Source: an uncultured Pelagibacteraceae bacterium (GTDB taxonomy: Bacteria; Pseudomonadota; Alphaproteobacteria; Pelagibacterales; Pelagibacteraceae). Taken from it: a stretch of DNA of 64,000 nucleotides. A program made the translations under genes and the position numbers. Positions 37,629-47,374 of this stretch are shown here, piece by piece. Location: positions 1 to 64,000 of the forward strand of contig CACAHE010000006.1 in NCBI GenBank assembly GCA_902532195.1, read 5' to 3'. Below the pieces are notes generated by a model that had not been told where the DNA came from, searched no databases, and saw only the letters and a program-made list of their open reading frames with translations. The stretch's first letter is position 1. Every line of letters begins with the position of its first letter.

Positions 37629-38426
37629 ATGAGTGATCTAGTTTCTCAAAATTTAAATATGATTTTTAAAACTCCGAAAGGAGAAACTGTTCATGCATTA
37701 AAAGATTTAAATTTTACACTTAAAAAAGGAGAGCTTTTAACTGTACTAGGCCCTTCAGGTTGCGGAAAAACAACTTTATTAAATATTGCAGCAGGATTTC
37801 TAAGACCCACATCTGGTTCAATTGTTTTAGGTGGAAATGAAATAAATGGTCCTGGCGTTGAAAGAGGAATGGTTTTTCAACAAGGTGCTTTATTTGAATG
37901 GTTGACAGTAGCTGAGAATGTAAATTTTGGTCTAAGAATGAAAAAAGAAGATTCAATTAAAACAGCAAAGAAAGTTGAAGAATGGTTAAATATAGTTGGT
38001 CTTCAAGGATTTGGAAATACACCAACCTATCAATTATCTGGTGGAATGCAGCAAAGAGTTGCTTTGGCAAGATGTTTAATTAACGATCCTGATTTAATTT
38101 TAATGGATGAACCTTTGGGTGCTCTTGATGCTTTAACTAGAGAAAAAATGCAGTCTTTAGTTTTAAAAATTTGGAAAGAAACTGGAAAAACAATAATTTT
38201 AATTACTCATTCAGTTGAAGAAGCTTTGCTACTTGGAGAAAGATTGTATGTAATGGCTCCAAGACCTGGCCGTATACATAAAGAATATAGGCTGCCCTTT
38301 GCATCAATGGGATTAGATGGAGATTTAAGAGAAATTAAAAAGCAAAAAGAATTTTCAAGCAAAAGAGAAGAAATATTAGCCATGATTTGGAATATGGAAG
38401 AAGAAATTATGGGAAAAGATATTTAG
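37629..38426 (+). CDS. tauB: Taurine-type ABC transporter ATP-binding protein
   Basis: Walker A GPSGCGKTTLL, LSGGMQQRVALARCL, LMDEPLGALDALT. Confidence 0.93.
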   Translation: MSDLVSQNLNMIFKTPKGETVHALKDLNFTLKKGELLTVLGPSGCGKTTLLNIAAGFLRPTSGSIVLGGNEINGPGVERGMVFQQGALFEWLTVAENVNFGLRMKKEDSIKTAKKVEEWLNIVGLQGFGNTPTYQLSGGMQQRVALARCLINDPDLILMDEPLGALDALTREKMQSLVLKIWKETGKTIILITHSVEEALLLGERLYVMAPRPGRIHKEYRLPFASMGLDGDLREIKKQKEFSSKREEILAMIWNMEEEIMGKDI

Positions 38427-38427
38427 T

Positions 38428-40338
38428 ATGTTTACTCAAATAATAACATTTTTGATTTTTTTTGCAGTTATAGGATGCATTCTTTACGGAAGAAAACTAA
38501 TTAGAACTGAAAGAGTTGATGCTGTATTTGGAAATCCTGAAAGAGCAAAAGGAGGAATACATTGGGTTATCGTTGGAAGTAGTTTTTTGTTACTTACATG
38601 GCTTTATTATTCGTGGGATATAGCAAAAGCTTTTTACCCAAAATCAGCTAATGAGCTATGTCAAGTTGGAAAGGTTAATGACTCATTACTATCTTTAAAG
38701 TATCTTTTTCCAATAGAAGAAAGGCAGTATAAAAGCACCTTCGTAATTAAGAGTGAAAATAAAAATATTGATAAGTTAGCAAAAGAAATTGACAATACAG
38801 AAGGTTTAAGAACCCAAGATAAAAATAAACTTTTAAATTTAATTAACAAAACTAAAAAAACAATTCCATTATTAACTAACGAAAATCTTCTTCAGAATAC
38901 TAATAAAATTAAAATTAATGAAATAAATAATAAAATTATTCAGTTAACAAAAGAATTCCAAAAAACAAACTACCCTGGAGAAAGTTCTGAAGAAAAAAGC
39001 AAAAGAATAGAAGATGCAAAAAAAGAAGGAAATTGGGGAGCTTCTGGAACTGCTGTTGAACAAACTATAGAAATTCCAATTATTCCTAAAACTAATAAAG
39101 GATTAAAGTTCGATGCAGCTGCAAAAGAATTAAAAATAATTAGTGATGAATTCTTTAAATTAAGAAACCATAATCCGCAGTATAAGAAAGCGATGAAAGA
39201 AATTAAAGACGAAATCAAACAATACAGATCAGATTTAGATGAATCTCATGAAGTTGCTTCAACTTATGCAAAAGATATTCTTAAAGTTGCAAGAAGGATT
39301 GAATACGCAAGTATTTTTCCACCCAATACTCTAGAAGAAATGCAAAAATCTCTTATAGAATTTGATAAAGTTCAAAAAAAAGAACAAGGATACTTAAGGT
39401 TCGTGGATATTTTTTTATTCCCTTCTGGAACTATTGTTTCAAGTGGTCCCAGTTGTTCTGAACAAGGTTCAGGTAGATGGTTGCCAAAACCTTCTGATAC
39501 TTTAAATAAATTTGTTCTTTTATTAAAACCAAGTGTTGGATTTAAAAATATTCCATTAATTTGGTATGAAATGATGGACGTAAGTCAAATAATTGGTTTT
39601 ATACTTCCAGATTGGATTGCAGATATAGTGCCAGGTAAATATCCAGTTCACAGCGAAGATGGAACGGTAAAACCAAATTTTAAAAGTAAAGTTTTAAATA
39701 TTGTAACCGGTGAATTTAAATTATTTAAAATACCAGTGCCTATGGGTCATATATGGGACTCATTTTTAAGAGTATTTTTAGGTTTGGTGTTTGGAATAAT
39801 AATTGGTGTTCCCCTGGGTTTATTTATGGGTTTAAATAGATTTGCTAAAGGATTTTTTGATCCATTAATTGAATTATATAGACCAGTTCCACCATTAGCC
39901 TGGGCACCATTAGTAATTTCTGTTCTAGGTATAGATAATGTTGGAAAAGTATTTTTATTATTTATGGTTTCTTTATCTATAATGATTATTTCAGCAAGAG
40001 CTGGAGCTTCGGGAACACAACTATCAAAAATTCATGCAGCCCATTCTTTAGGTGCTTCGAGATGGCAAATATTAAGACATGTTATATTTCCAAATTCTCT
40101 GCCTGAAATATTAACTGGTGTTAGAGTTGCTATTGGTATGTGTTGGGGAACATTAGTAGCTGCAGAATTTCTAGCAGGAACAACAGGTATTGGATTTGTT
40201 GAAAACGTTGCTAAAAAATACTTTCAATATGAAGTTATTTGGATAACAATATTTGTTATGGGTATGCTTGGACTACTGTTTGATGTTACTCTTAGAAAAA
40301 TAATAGATAAAACTATTCCATGGCGAGGAAAAGGATAG
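38428..40338 (+). CDS. tauC: Taurine-type ABC transporter permease with ~400-aa N-terminal extension
   Basis: C-terminal RVFLGLVFGIIIGVPLGLFMGLNR...YRPVPPLAWAPLVISVLGI permease; long N-terminal TM plus Lys/Glu-rich region. Confidence 0.9.
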   Translation: MFTQIITFLIFFAVIGCILYGRKLIRTERVDAVFGNPERAKGGIHWVIVGSSFLLLTWLYYSWDIAKAFYPKSANELCQVGKVNDSLLSLKYLFPIEERQYKSTFVIKSENKNIDKLAKEIDNTEGLRTQDKNKLLNLINKTKKTIPLLTNENLLQNTNKIKINEINNKIIQLTKEFQKTNYPGESSEEKSKRIEDAKKEGNWGASGTAVEQTIEIPIIPKTNKGLKFDAAAKELKIISDEFFKLRNHNPQYKKAMKEIKDEIKQYRSDLDESHEVASTYAKDILKVARRIEYASIFPPNTLEEMQKSLIEFDKVQKKEQGYLRFVDIFLFPSGTIVSSGPSCSEQGSGRWLPKPSDTLNKFVLLLKPSVGFKNIPLIWYEMMDVSQIIGFILPDWIADIVPGKYPVHSEDGTVKPNFKSKVLNIVTGEFKLFKIPVPMGHIWDSFLRVFLGLVFGIIIGVPLGLFMGLNRFAKGFFDPLIELYRPVPPLAWAPLVISVLGIDNVGKVFLLFMVSLSIMIISARAGASGTQLSKIHAAHSLGASRWQILRHVIFPNSLPEILTGVRVAIGMCWGTLVAAEFLAGTTGIGFVENVAKKYFQYEVIWITIFVMGMLGLLFDVTLRKIIDKTIPWRGKG

Positions 40339-40355
40339 ATAAAATTTCTTAATTA

Positions 40356-41267
40356 ATGAGACAAAATATCAAAAAGAAATTAAAAATTTCTGTTCATATC
40401 CCTTTTTATTTAAACAAAGATAAATTTAAAAAATTTAGAATATTAAAAAAAGTTTGTAATTCCTATTTAAAACTATCTAAAGAAACAAAAATTTTTATTC
40501 ACACAAATATAAGATTTAAATCAAAAAATAAAAAAATTAAAATATTATTTTATAATTTAAAAAATATTCACCCATTTAGATTAACTTGGTTTCCAAGAAA
40601 ATTGATGAAAAAACAAACTAATAATTTTGATATATTCATATATGCTGAAGATGATGTTTTATTTACTAAAAAAAATTTGAAATATTGGTTGAATCATAAA
40701 AATGTCTGTATAGAAAATAAATTTAATCTTGGTTTTTTAAGAATTGAAAAAAATAATCATTTATTTGCAATAGATCAAATTAAAAAATTTTCTTTTTTTA
40801 AAAAAATTAATAATAAGCGGTTTGCTATTGTTGAAAATCCTTATTGCGCAATGTGGATTTATGAAAAAAAAGAATTTAAAAAATTTATTAAATCAAAATA
40901 TTTTAATTTTAAATGGGATATGAATAAAATTGGAAAAGTAAACTTAGATAGAGAAATGTCTGGAATTGGATGGCACGGTCAAGATATTAAAAAAGGTTTT
41001 AATATGGGTCATTATATTGCAACGATAATCCCAATAAATAAGAATAAATTAGATACTGGATCCTATATAAAACATTTGCCAAATAATTATTCAAAAAATC
41101 CAGCTGGTTTATTTGGAACTATTAAATTAAATGACCTTATGAAAAAAAACTTAACTAAATTTAAAAAACCTTCTAAAATGAAATTGTTAAGTTATAAAAC
41201 ATTATTTAATTTATATTCATTATTCAGAATTAATTTAAAAGATTTGAAAAAAGGACTTATTAATTGA
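40356..41267 (+). CDS. Hypothetical protein, possibly a glycosyltransferase
   Basis: ISVHIPFYLNKDK, IFIYAEDDVLFTKKNLKYW. Confidence 0.55.
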   Translation: MRQNIKKKLKISVHIPFYLNKDKFKKFRILKKVCNSYLKLSKETKIFIHTNIRFKSKNKKIKILFYNLKNIHPFRLTWFPRKLMKKQTNNFDIFIYAEDDVLFTKKNLKYWLNHKNVCIENKFNLGFLRIEKNNHLFAIDQIKKFSFFKKINNKRFAIVENPYCAMWIYEKKEFKKFIKSKYFNFKWDMNKIGKVNLDREMSGIGWHGQDIKKGFNMGHYIATIIPINKNKLDTGSYIKHLPNNYSKNPAGLFGTIKLNDLMKKNLTKFKKPSKMKLLSYKTLFNLYSLFRINLKDLKKGLIN

Positions 41268-42265
41268 AAGTTAAAACATTAAATAAAATTTTAAATAAAA
41301 TATTTAAAAAGCATAAGCTCAGCCATAAAGACTCATTGATATGTTCTAATGCTATAATCAATGCAGAACTTGTTGGGGCTCATTCACATGGTTTATCAAG
41401 ATTAAAAATGTACTGCGAAAGAATAAATAGAAAAGTAATTAATCCAAAACCTAAAATCAAAATTAAAAAAATTTCTAATTCAATAACTTCTATAGATGCT
41501 AATAATAGTATTGGTTTTGTGGCAGCTGATATTGGAATTAAACAAGCAATTATAAATGCAAAAAAAACTGGCATAGGTTTAGTTGGAATTAAAAATAGTG
41601 GGCACTATGGTTTATCTGGCTACTATGCTGAACAAGCAGTTAAAAAAAATTTAATTGCTTTTTGTTTTACTAATGCACCTCCTGCAATTGCTCCTCACGG
41701 TGCCAAAAAAAGTTTATTTGGAACAAATCCAATTTGTTTTGGAACTCCAACGGCATCTAAGGTTCCATTTATTTTGGACACTTCTGTATCAGTTATAAAT
41801 AGAGGAAAAATAAGAGTAGCTGCGAGAACTGGTCAAAAAATACCTCATGGTGTTGCACTAGATAAATCTGGAAAAATAACTACAGATGCAAAAAAAGCTC
41901 TGAAAGGTGTTCAGTTACCAATAGCTGGTTTTAGAGGATCGGGTCTAGCATGGATGGTTGATATTTTAAGTGGAGTTATAACTGGTGGAAACCATGGAGG
42001 AAAAGTAAAGGATCCTTTTGATGACTTTTCTGGACCTCAAAATATTGGTCATTTATTTTTAGTTTTAAAACCAAATCTATTTGTTGGAAACTATAACAAA
42101 AGAATAAAAGAAAATATTAAAAGAGTAAAAAGATTGCCTAAAATAAACGGTGTAAAAGAAATATTATATCCAGGACAAAGTAAATTTAGACGTTTTAAAA
42201 AAAATCATAAAAAAGAAATAAAAGTTTCATCAAATATTACTAAAGATTTAAAATTATTAAGTTAA
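41264..42265 (+). CDS. Ldh family (malate/L-lactate/sulfolactate-type) oxidoreductase, TTG start
   Basis: ELVGAHSHGLSRLKMYCERI, VGIKNSGHYGLSGYYAEQA, FGTNPICFGTP, GFRGSGLAWMVDILSGVITGG. Confidence 0.88.
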   Translation: MKVKTLNKILNKIFKKHKLSHKDSLICSNAIINAELVGAHSHGLSRLKMYCERINRKVINPKPKIKIKKISNSITSIDANNSIGFVAADIGIKQAIINAKKTGIGLVGIKNSGHYGLSGYYAEQAVKKNLIAFCFTNAPPAIAPHGAKKSLFGTNPICFGTPTASKVPFILDTSVSVINRGKIRVAARTGQKIPHGVALDKSGKITTDAKKALKGVQLPIAGFRGSGLAWMVDILSGVITGGNHGGKVKDPFDDFSGPQNIGHLFLVLKPNLFVGNYNKRIKENIKRVKRLPKINGVKEILYPGQSKFRRFKKNHKKEIKVSSNITKDLKLLS

Positions 42266-42268
42266 AAA

Positions 42269-43330
42269 ATGAAGTTAAATTTTCTCATAATAATTTTTTT
42301 ATTTTTAACTAAAGTTGCAATAGCAGAAGAATTTAAATTTAATAAAATTATTAAATTAGATAAACCTTGGGGATCTACTTTTATTAACAATGATCAAATA
42401 TTAGTTACCGAGAAAGGTGGAAAAATAAAATTAATTAGCATTGGAAAAAAAGATATTAAAATTATAGATCATAATCTCAATTTTTTGGAATACGGACAAG
42501 GTGGTTTATTAGATATAATATATAAAGATAAAATAGTCTGGATCTCATACACAGAAAATAGAGAAAATTGGAAAACAAGTACATCAATAGCAAAAGGTTT
42601 TTTTAACGAAGAAAAAATTAAGTTTGAAAATATTTTTCAAGCTAATCCACCAATAGACTCTGGTTATCATTTTGGATCTAGACTCGCAATTAAAGATAAT
42701 TACCTTTTTGCGTCTGCTGGTGAGAGAGGAAAAGGAATGATAGCTCAAGATGCTTCAAAACATCCAGGCAGTATTATAAGAATTCATTTGGATGGGAGTA
42801 TTCCAAAAGATAATCCTAAATTTTTAAACAAAAAAAATTGGCTACCTGAAATTTATCAAATTGGCGTTAGAAACCCTCAAGGACTAACTGTATCTCCGTT
42901 TGATGGAAAAATTTACATAAGTAATCATGGAGCAAAAGGTGGTGATTGGTTTGGAGAAGTAAAAAAAGGAGAAAATTATGGATGGAAAATATTAGGATGG
43001 GGAGGAAAAAATTACAGTGGAACCAAAATTGGTCCTAAATGGAAACCTGGTTTTACAAAAGCAATACAATATTGGGTGCCTTCGATAGCTACCAGTGCAA
43101 TTACAATCTATAAAGGAGAAGAATTTAATGAGTGGAATGGATATGCTCTTGTCACTTCATTAAAAGATAAATCATTAAGAAAATTAGATTTTTCAGACCA
43201 AAAAAATGTTAAAGAAGAAATAGTTTTTAAAAATAAAATTGGGAGAATAAGAGATATTCAAATACACCCATCAAATGGTAAATTATTTTTTTTAAGTGAA
43301 AATGCTCTATGGTTAATGGAAAAAAATTAA
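42269..43330 (+). CDS. PQQ-dependent sugar dehydrogenase (glucose/sorbosone dehydrogenase family)
   Basis: LDKPWGSTFI, QIGVRNPQGLTVSPFDGKIYISNHGAKGGDW, GENYGWKIL. Confidence 0.9.
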   Translation: MKLNFLIIIFLFLTKVAIAEEFKFNKIIKLDKPWGSTFINNDQILVTEKGGKIKLISIGKKDIKIIDHNLNFLEYGQGGLLDIIYKDKIVWISYTENRENWKTSTSIAKGFFNEEKIKFENIFQANPPIDSGYHFGSRLAIKDNYLFASAGERGKGMIAQDASKHPGSIIRIHLDGSIPKDNPKFLNKKNWLPEIYQIGVRNPQGLTVSPFDGKIYISNHGAKGGDWFGEVKKGENYGWKILGWGGKNYSGTKIGPKWKPGFTKAIQYWVPSIATSAITIYKGEEFNEWNGYALVTSLKDKSLRKLDFSDQKNVKEEIVFKNKIGRIRDIQIHPSNGKLFFLSENALWLMEKN

Positions 43331-44475
43331 GAAAAAAGTTTATCTGAAAGATTTTCTAATTTTTCTCCCCAAAAAACTTCTTTTTGTATTCTTTTAAAGT
43401 CAAGGTCAAAGACTGTAGACATGGCTGATGCATAAATAGATCTAGCATCAATTGTTGAATTTAAGTCTCTACCCTCAAACAGTTCTTTTCTTTTTAAACC
43501 TGGCCAATCTGAATAAACTTGGGCTTTTTTAACTAAACCACCTGCCATTAATACTGCAGATGCATACCCATGTTCGGTTCCATTACTGCTATTTTGTTTA
43601 ATTGTTCTTCCAAACTCAGTCAGAGTAACAATTAAAGAGTTTTTAAATGTTTCACTGTTCATTGATTGTTTTAAACCTTTTAAAATATTATCAAATTCGT
43701 GCAGGCAGTCAGCATGTGCGCCATTTGTAGCTCCTTGAGCTGCATGAGTATCAAATCCATCAACTTCGAATACGGCAACTCTTGGACCATTAGGTTTTGA
43801 AAGTTTTTTTCCAGCGTTTAACGCTAAATCAAAATTATCTCTTGAACTATAAGCATCAAATTCTCTTTTTTTGATTATTTCGAGTGTATCATTTAAAAGT
43901 TCTTCGTTATGTTCTATATAAGATCTTTTAATCTCATCTAAAATTTCTGCTCTAGGTATTGTACCTTTGACAGGGTAATAATTATCATTCATGGGTACAC
44001 CTCTAATAAGCAGAGGCATCGGTAAAGCTAAAGCTAATCCATCTCCTTTCAAATTGGCTAGTTTCATTCCTCGACCAAGCCATCCTGTTTTAATTTGATA
44101 AGGGACATTTCCTCCAGACTCCATCAAGTTTTGACCATCAAAATGAGATCTTCCTGTATAAGGGATGCTTGTAGCATGTACAGCTGCAGCTAAATTTTTA
44201 TCCCATAGTCTTTTAAAATCATCTAATGCTGGATGTAAATCAAAATCATTTGTTAAAGTTAGTGTACGATCAAGATTAATTTTACTTCTTAATTTTTCAA
44301 ATCTTTTATCATTTTTAACTGGTATAGCACAAAGACCATCCATACCTCCACGTAACATAATTACTATTAAGTTTTTTTTATTTTTATTACTTCCTAATAA
44401 AGGAGATCCAAAACCTGCAAAATATAATGAGGTAAATATAGTTGATTTTAAAAAATTTCTTCTATTTATTTTCAT
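43327..44475 (-). CDS. DUF1501 domain-containing protein
   Basis: NRRNFLKSTI N-term, LIVIMLRGGMDGLCA, DGFDTHAAQG, LTEFGRTIKQNSSNGTEHGYASAVLMAGG. Confidence 0.9.
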   Translation of the reverse strand: MKINRRNFLKSTIFTSLYFAGFGSPLLGSNKNKKNLIVIMLRGGMDGLCAIPVKNDKRFEKLRSKINLDRTLTLTNDFDLHPALDDFKRLWDKNLAAAVHATSIPYTGRSHFDGQNLMESGGNVPYQIKTGWLGRGMKLANLKGDGLALALPMPLLIRGVPMNDNYYPVKGTIPRAEILDEIKRSYIEHNEELLNDTLEIIKKREFDAYSSRDNFDLALNAGKKLSKPNGPRVAVFEVDGFDTHAAQGATNGAHADCLHEFDNILKGLKQSMNSETFKNSLIVTLTEFGRTIKQNSSNGTEHGYASAVLMAGGLVKKAQVYSDWPGLKRKELFEGRDLNSTIDARSIYASAMSTVFDLDFKRIQKEVFWGEKLENLSDKLFS

Positions 44476-45911
44476 GCTTTTAAAAACTCCGGATGGTTAA
44501 ATAATAATGTATGTTTGTCGTAAGGTTGATAGCTATCCTTATTATTTAAATATTTTAATATTTTATCAGGATTACTAAAGTTTTTTGAAACAATTTTTTC
44601 ATAAAATTCAAAATTATTATTATCTGATTTCTTATAAGCATAACTTCTATTAGCATAAACTAATCTTCTTATTAACAATTCTGGAGATAACCAATCTACA
44701 GAATCATCTGACCATCCGTTAGGTTGTTTCGCTCTATAAGGATGGTGACCAAGTTCTTTAAGTAACTTTTCTGGAGCTCTTTGTTGTTTTGTTGGTCTGT
44801 GACCCAAAGTATAGCTATCCATTATTTCTTTTGATGGCGGCCATTTTAAATCTGCTATTTTAGCTATTTGAACAAACCAGTTTTCAGGGGTCTGAAATTT
44901 TTTATATTTATCATTGTATTCAAATGCAACTTTAATTGCGGCTTTATGTATCTCTGGTAAAAAACCATCAGATTTTTTAAAAGCTTTAATGATTGGATCT
45001 TTCATAGATTGTGTGGGTTGATCTGTGATCAAGAATTTACACAATCTCATTGCGACAAAATCCCTACAATTTGGATGATTAACCAAATCTTTAATTATAG
45101 TTGCTAATGATTTTTTTCCTGATTTATATTCTTTTCCTAAAACAATTTTTTTTCCTGGTTGGTGATAGTCATAATTAAACCAAATGTTACCAGTTTCTAG
45201 TTGGCTTCTACTCCACTTTCGCTGCCATCCAGTCATAATATAAGCAAGTTGAATTACATCTTCTTGAGTATAACCTGCAGTAGGAGAAACAGTATGTAGC
45301 TCCAAAAGTTCTCGTGCATGGTTTTCGTTTATGCTCGCTGGTTCTTTCTTTTTTATTCTCCATTGAGCTCTAGCAGTTTTGCTCTTTGGGCCAGCACTTT
45401 CACTATTATCCAAATGGTGGATCATTGCCCAGGAGGTAGTCACATCGTAAACCATTTTATCAAATGATTGATTTAAGTTAGGTCTGATTATTTCTCTATG
45501 ATATGCACCTGTAGAATAATTCGCTAAAAAATCTTTTTCACTTATTGCAAAAAAATTACTCCAAAAATACCAAAGTTTTGTTAGAACTGGATTTAATCCA
45601 TTAATTGCTTCATCATGTCTAATACTTATTTCCAAAGACTCCCAAAATTTTTGTCCAGTTTCATGTCTTAATTGATTTTTTTTAATTTTGTAAATAACTT
45701 TATCATTTTTATATTTTTTTCTTAATTTTTTTCTATCATTATAAATATAATCTCTGTAATGTTTTCTTAATTCTTTTTCTAAATAAATTTTTCCATTCCA
45801 AGATAATTTTGGAACATTATTTACTTGGTCTAAAGCCCAATTTAAAGGATCTTCAGGTATAACTTCGCTCGGTGCTATACCAAATGCAACTTTTCTAAAA
45901 AAATTTTTCAT
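44472..45911 (-). CDS. DUF1800 domain-containing protein
   Basis: KLWYFWSNFFAIS, NENHARELLELHTVSPTAGYTQEDVIQLAYIMTGW. Confidence 0.9.
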   Translation of the reverse strand: MKNFFRKVAFGIAPSEVIPEDPLNWALDQVNNVPKLSWNGKIYLEKELRKHYRDYIYNDRKKLRKKYKNDKVIYKIKKNQLRHETGQKFWESLEISIRHDEAINGLNPVLTKLWYFWSNFFAISEKDFLANYSTGAYHREIIRPNLNQSFDKMVYDVTTSWAMIHHLDNSESAGPKSKTARAQWRIKKKEPASINENHARELLELHTVSPTAGYTQEDVIQLAYIMTGWQRKWSRSQLETGNIWFNYDYHQPGKKIVLGKEYKSGKKSLATIIKDLVNHPNCRDFVAMRLCKFLITDQPTQSMKDPIIKAFKKSDGFLPEIHKAAIKVAFEYNDKYKKFQTPENWFVQIAKIADLKWPPSKEIMDSYTLGHRPTKQQRAPEKLLKELGHHPYRAKQPNGWSDDSVDWLSPELLIRRLVYANRSYAYKKSDNNNFEFYEKIVSKNFSNPDKILKYLNNKDSYQPYDKHTLLFNHPEFLKA

Positions 45912-45976
45912 ATTTAATAAGTTTAAGTTAATATATATAATTTGTAATTAAAACTAAAGATTTATAAAAATGAAAA

Positions 45977-46570
45977 ATGCTTAATAAGATTAAATTAATA
46001 AATATTTTTCAAAAATTATTGGATGAAGCTAAAAATTCTTATGATGAATTTAATTCAGTAGATGGAAAAATTGGAGATGGCGATTTAGGGGTTACAATTC
46101 TACATGGTCTAGAAGAAGTAAATAACAACATTGGTAAATTTAGTGATGATATGGGTGCAAATTTTATGCTCTGTTCTCAGGCATTTGTTAAAAAATCTGG
46201 CTCTAGCTTCGGTACTTTAATAGCTTTTTCATTTATGAATATATCAAAAAATTTAAAAGGAAAATCAGAGTGCAACCATGAAGATATCCTATCTATTTTT
46301 GAAATTTCATTAAAAACAATTCTTGAAAGAGGAAAGACTAATCTTGGAGATAAAACTATAGCTGATAGTTTAGATTTAATAATAAAAAAGCTAAAAGATA
46401 CACAAAATTATTCAGAAGCATTTAAGTCTGCAACAAAACAGGCTTTAGATGATTTTAAAGGAAAAAAAATCAAGATAGGACGAGCGAGAATGTTTGAAGA
46501 TAAAACTAAGGATTTGGATGATCCTGGAATGTTTGCTTTAAACAAACTATCTTCTATTAAAATTGAATAA
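45977..46570 (+). CDS. dhaL: Dihydroxyacetone kinase subunit DhaL-like
   Basis: LNSVDGKIGDGDLGVTILHG-like DhaL motif, RGKTNLGDKTIADSLD, GRARMFEDKTKDLDDPGM. Confidence 0.85.
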   Translation: MLNKIKLINIFQKLLDEAKNSYDEFNSVDGKIGDGDLGVTILHGLEEVNNNIGKFSDDMGANFMLCSQAFVKKSGSSFGTLIAFSFMNISKNLKGKSECNHEDILSIFEISLKTILERGKTNLGDKTIADSLDLIIKKLKDTQNYSEAFKSATKQALDDFKGKKIKIGRARMFEDKTKDLDDPGMFALNKLSSIKIE

Positions 46571-46613
46571 TTATTGTCTTGATTGAAGATTTATAAACAA
46601 ATAAAGTAAATAT

Positions 46614-46778
46614 ATGCAAATAATCGGATACATATTAATTGGACTTGGAATAATAGATTTCTTATTAGGAAATTTTGGAAACATGAATCTAACTGGATTT
46701 ATGGGACCACTTTCATCTTTTACACCTATCATATTGATAGTAGTTGGAGGTTTGTTAACTAGAGTCGGAAACCAATAG
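46614..46778 (+). CDS. Small membrane protein, 54 aa (not in ORF track)
   Basis: MQIIGYILIGLGIIDFLLGNFGNMNLTGFMGPLSSFTPIILIVVGGLLTRVGNQ. Confidence 0.6.
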   Translation: MQIIGYILIGLGIIDFLLGNFGNMNLTGFMGPLSSFTPIILIVVGGLLTRVGNQ

Positions 46779-46784
46779 ATATTA

Positions 46785-46937
46785 ATGTCTCAATACGGAT
46801 ATAGTTTTAAAGGTAAATATTTTATTTTAGGTGCTATTGGTGTGCTTGGTTTAATTTTTACTGATGGATGGTTGCAAATTATTTTTGGTATTTACACATT
46901 AGGATGTGTTATTGGTGCAATAAAAGGTGATAATTAA
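46785..46937 (+). CDS. Small membrane protein, 50 aa (not in ORF track)
   Basis: MSQYGYSFKGKYFILGAIGVLGLIFTDGWLQIIFGIYTLGCVIGAIKGDN. Confidence 0.55.
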   Translation: MSQYGYSFKGKYFILGAIGVLGLIFTDGWLQIIFGIYTLGCVIGAIKGDN

Positions 46938-47020
46938 GTTTATCTATCAATAAATATTCCCTTAAAATCAACAATAAAATTTATAGACTAAGTTATTAGG
47001 TTAATGATATTTTATTAATA

Positions 47021-47161
47021 ATGGAATCTGATGATAACAATAATAAAAAAAATAAACCTCTTAGTATTCGGGGTATACCTATTATAGCGATAGTTTTTCC
47101 GCCTCTAGGATTATTAATGTTATTAAAATATTTGTTAAACAAAAATAAAAAGGAGGATTAA
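47021..47161 (+). CDS. Small single-TM protein, 46 aa (not in ORF track)
   Basis: MESDDNNNKKNKPLSIRGIPIIAIVFPPLGLLMLLKYLLNKNKKED. Confidence 0.5.
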   Translation: MESDDNNNKKNKPLSIRGIPIIAIVFPPLGLLMLLKYLLNKNKKED

Positions 47162-47338
47162 ATGGAAAGATTGGGTGGTTTATTTGGAATGTTGTTAATT
47201 GCAGCAAGTACTGCTGCATGGTTTACTCATTTATTTGTGTGCTTTTCTGATGACAGATGGGGTTTTTTAATTGCAGGAGCAATTATGTTTCCAATAGCAA
47301 TTGTACACGGTGTTGGTATTTGGTTTGGCGCTTGGTAA
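47162..47338 (+). CDS. Small membrane protein, 58 aa (not in ORF track)
   Basis: MERLGGLFGMLLIAASTAAWFTHLFVCFSDDRWGFLIAGAIMFPIAIVHGVGIWFGAW; preceded by aaaggagg. Confidence 0.6.
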   Translation: MERLGGLFGMLLIAASTAAWFTHLFVCFSDDRWGFLIAGAIMFPIAIVHGVGIWFGAW

Positions 47339-47374
47339 ATATCAATTTGGGTTAATAAAGAAAGAATTTGATAA

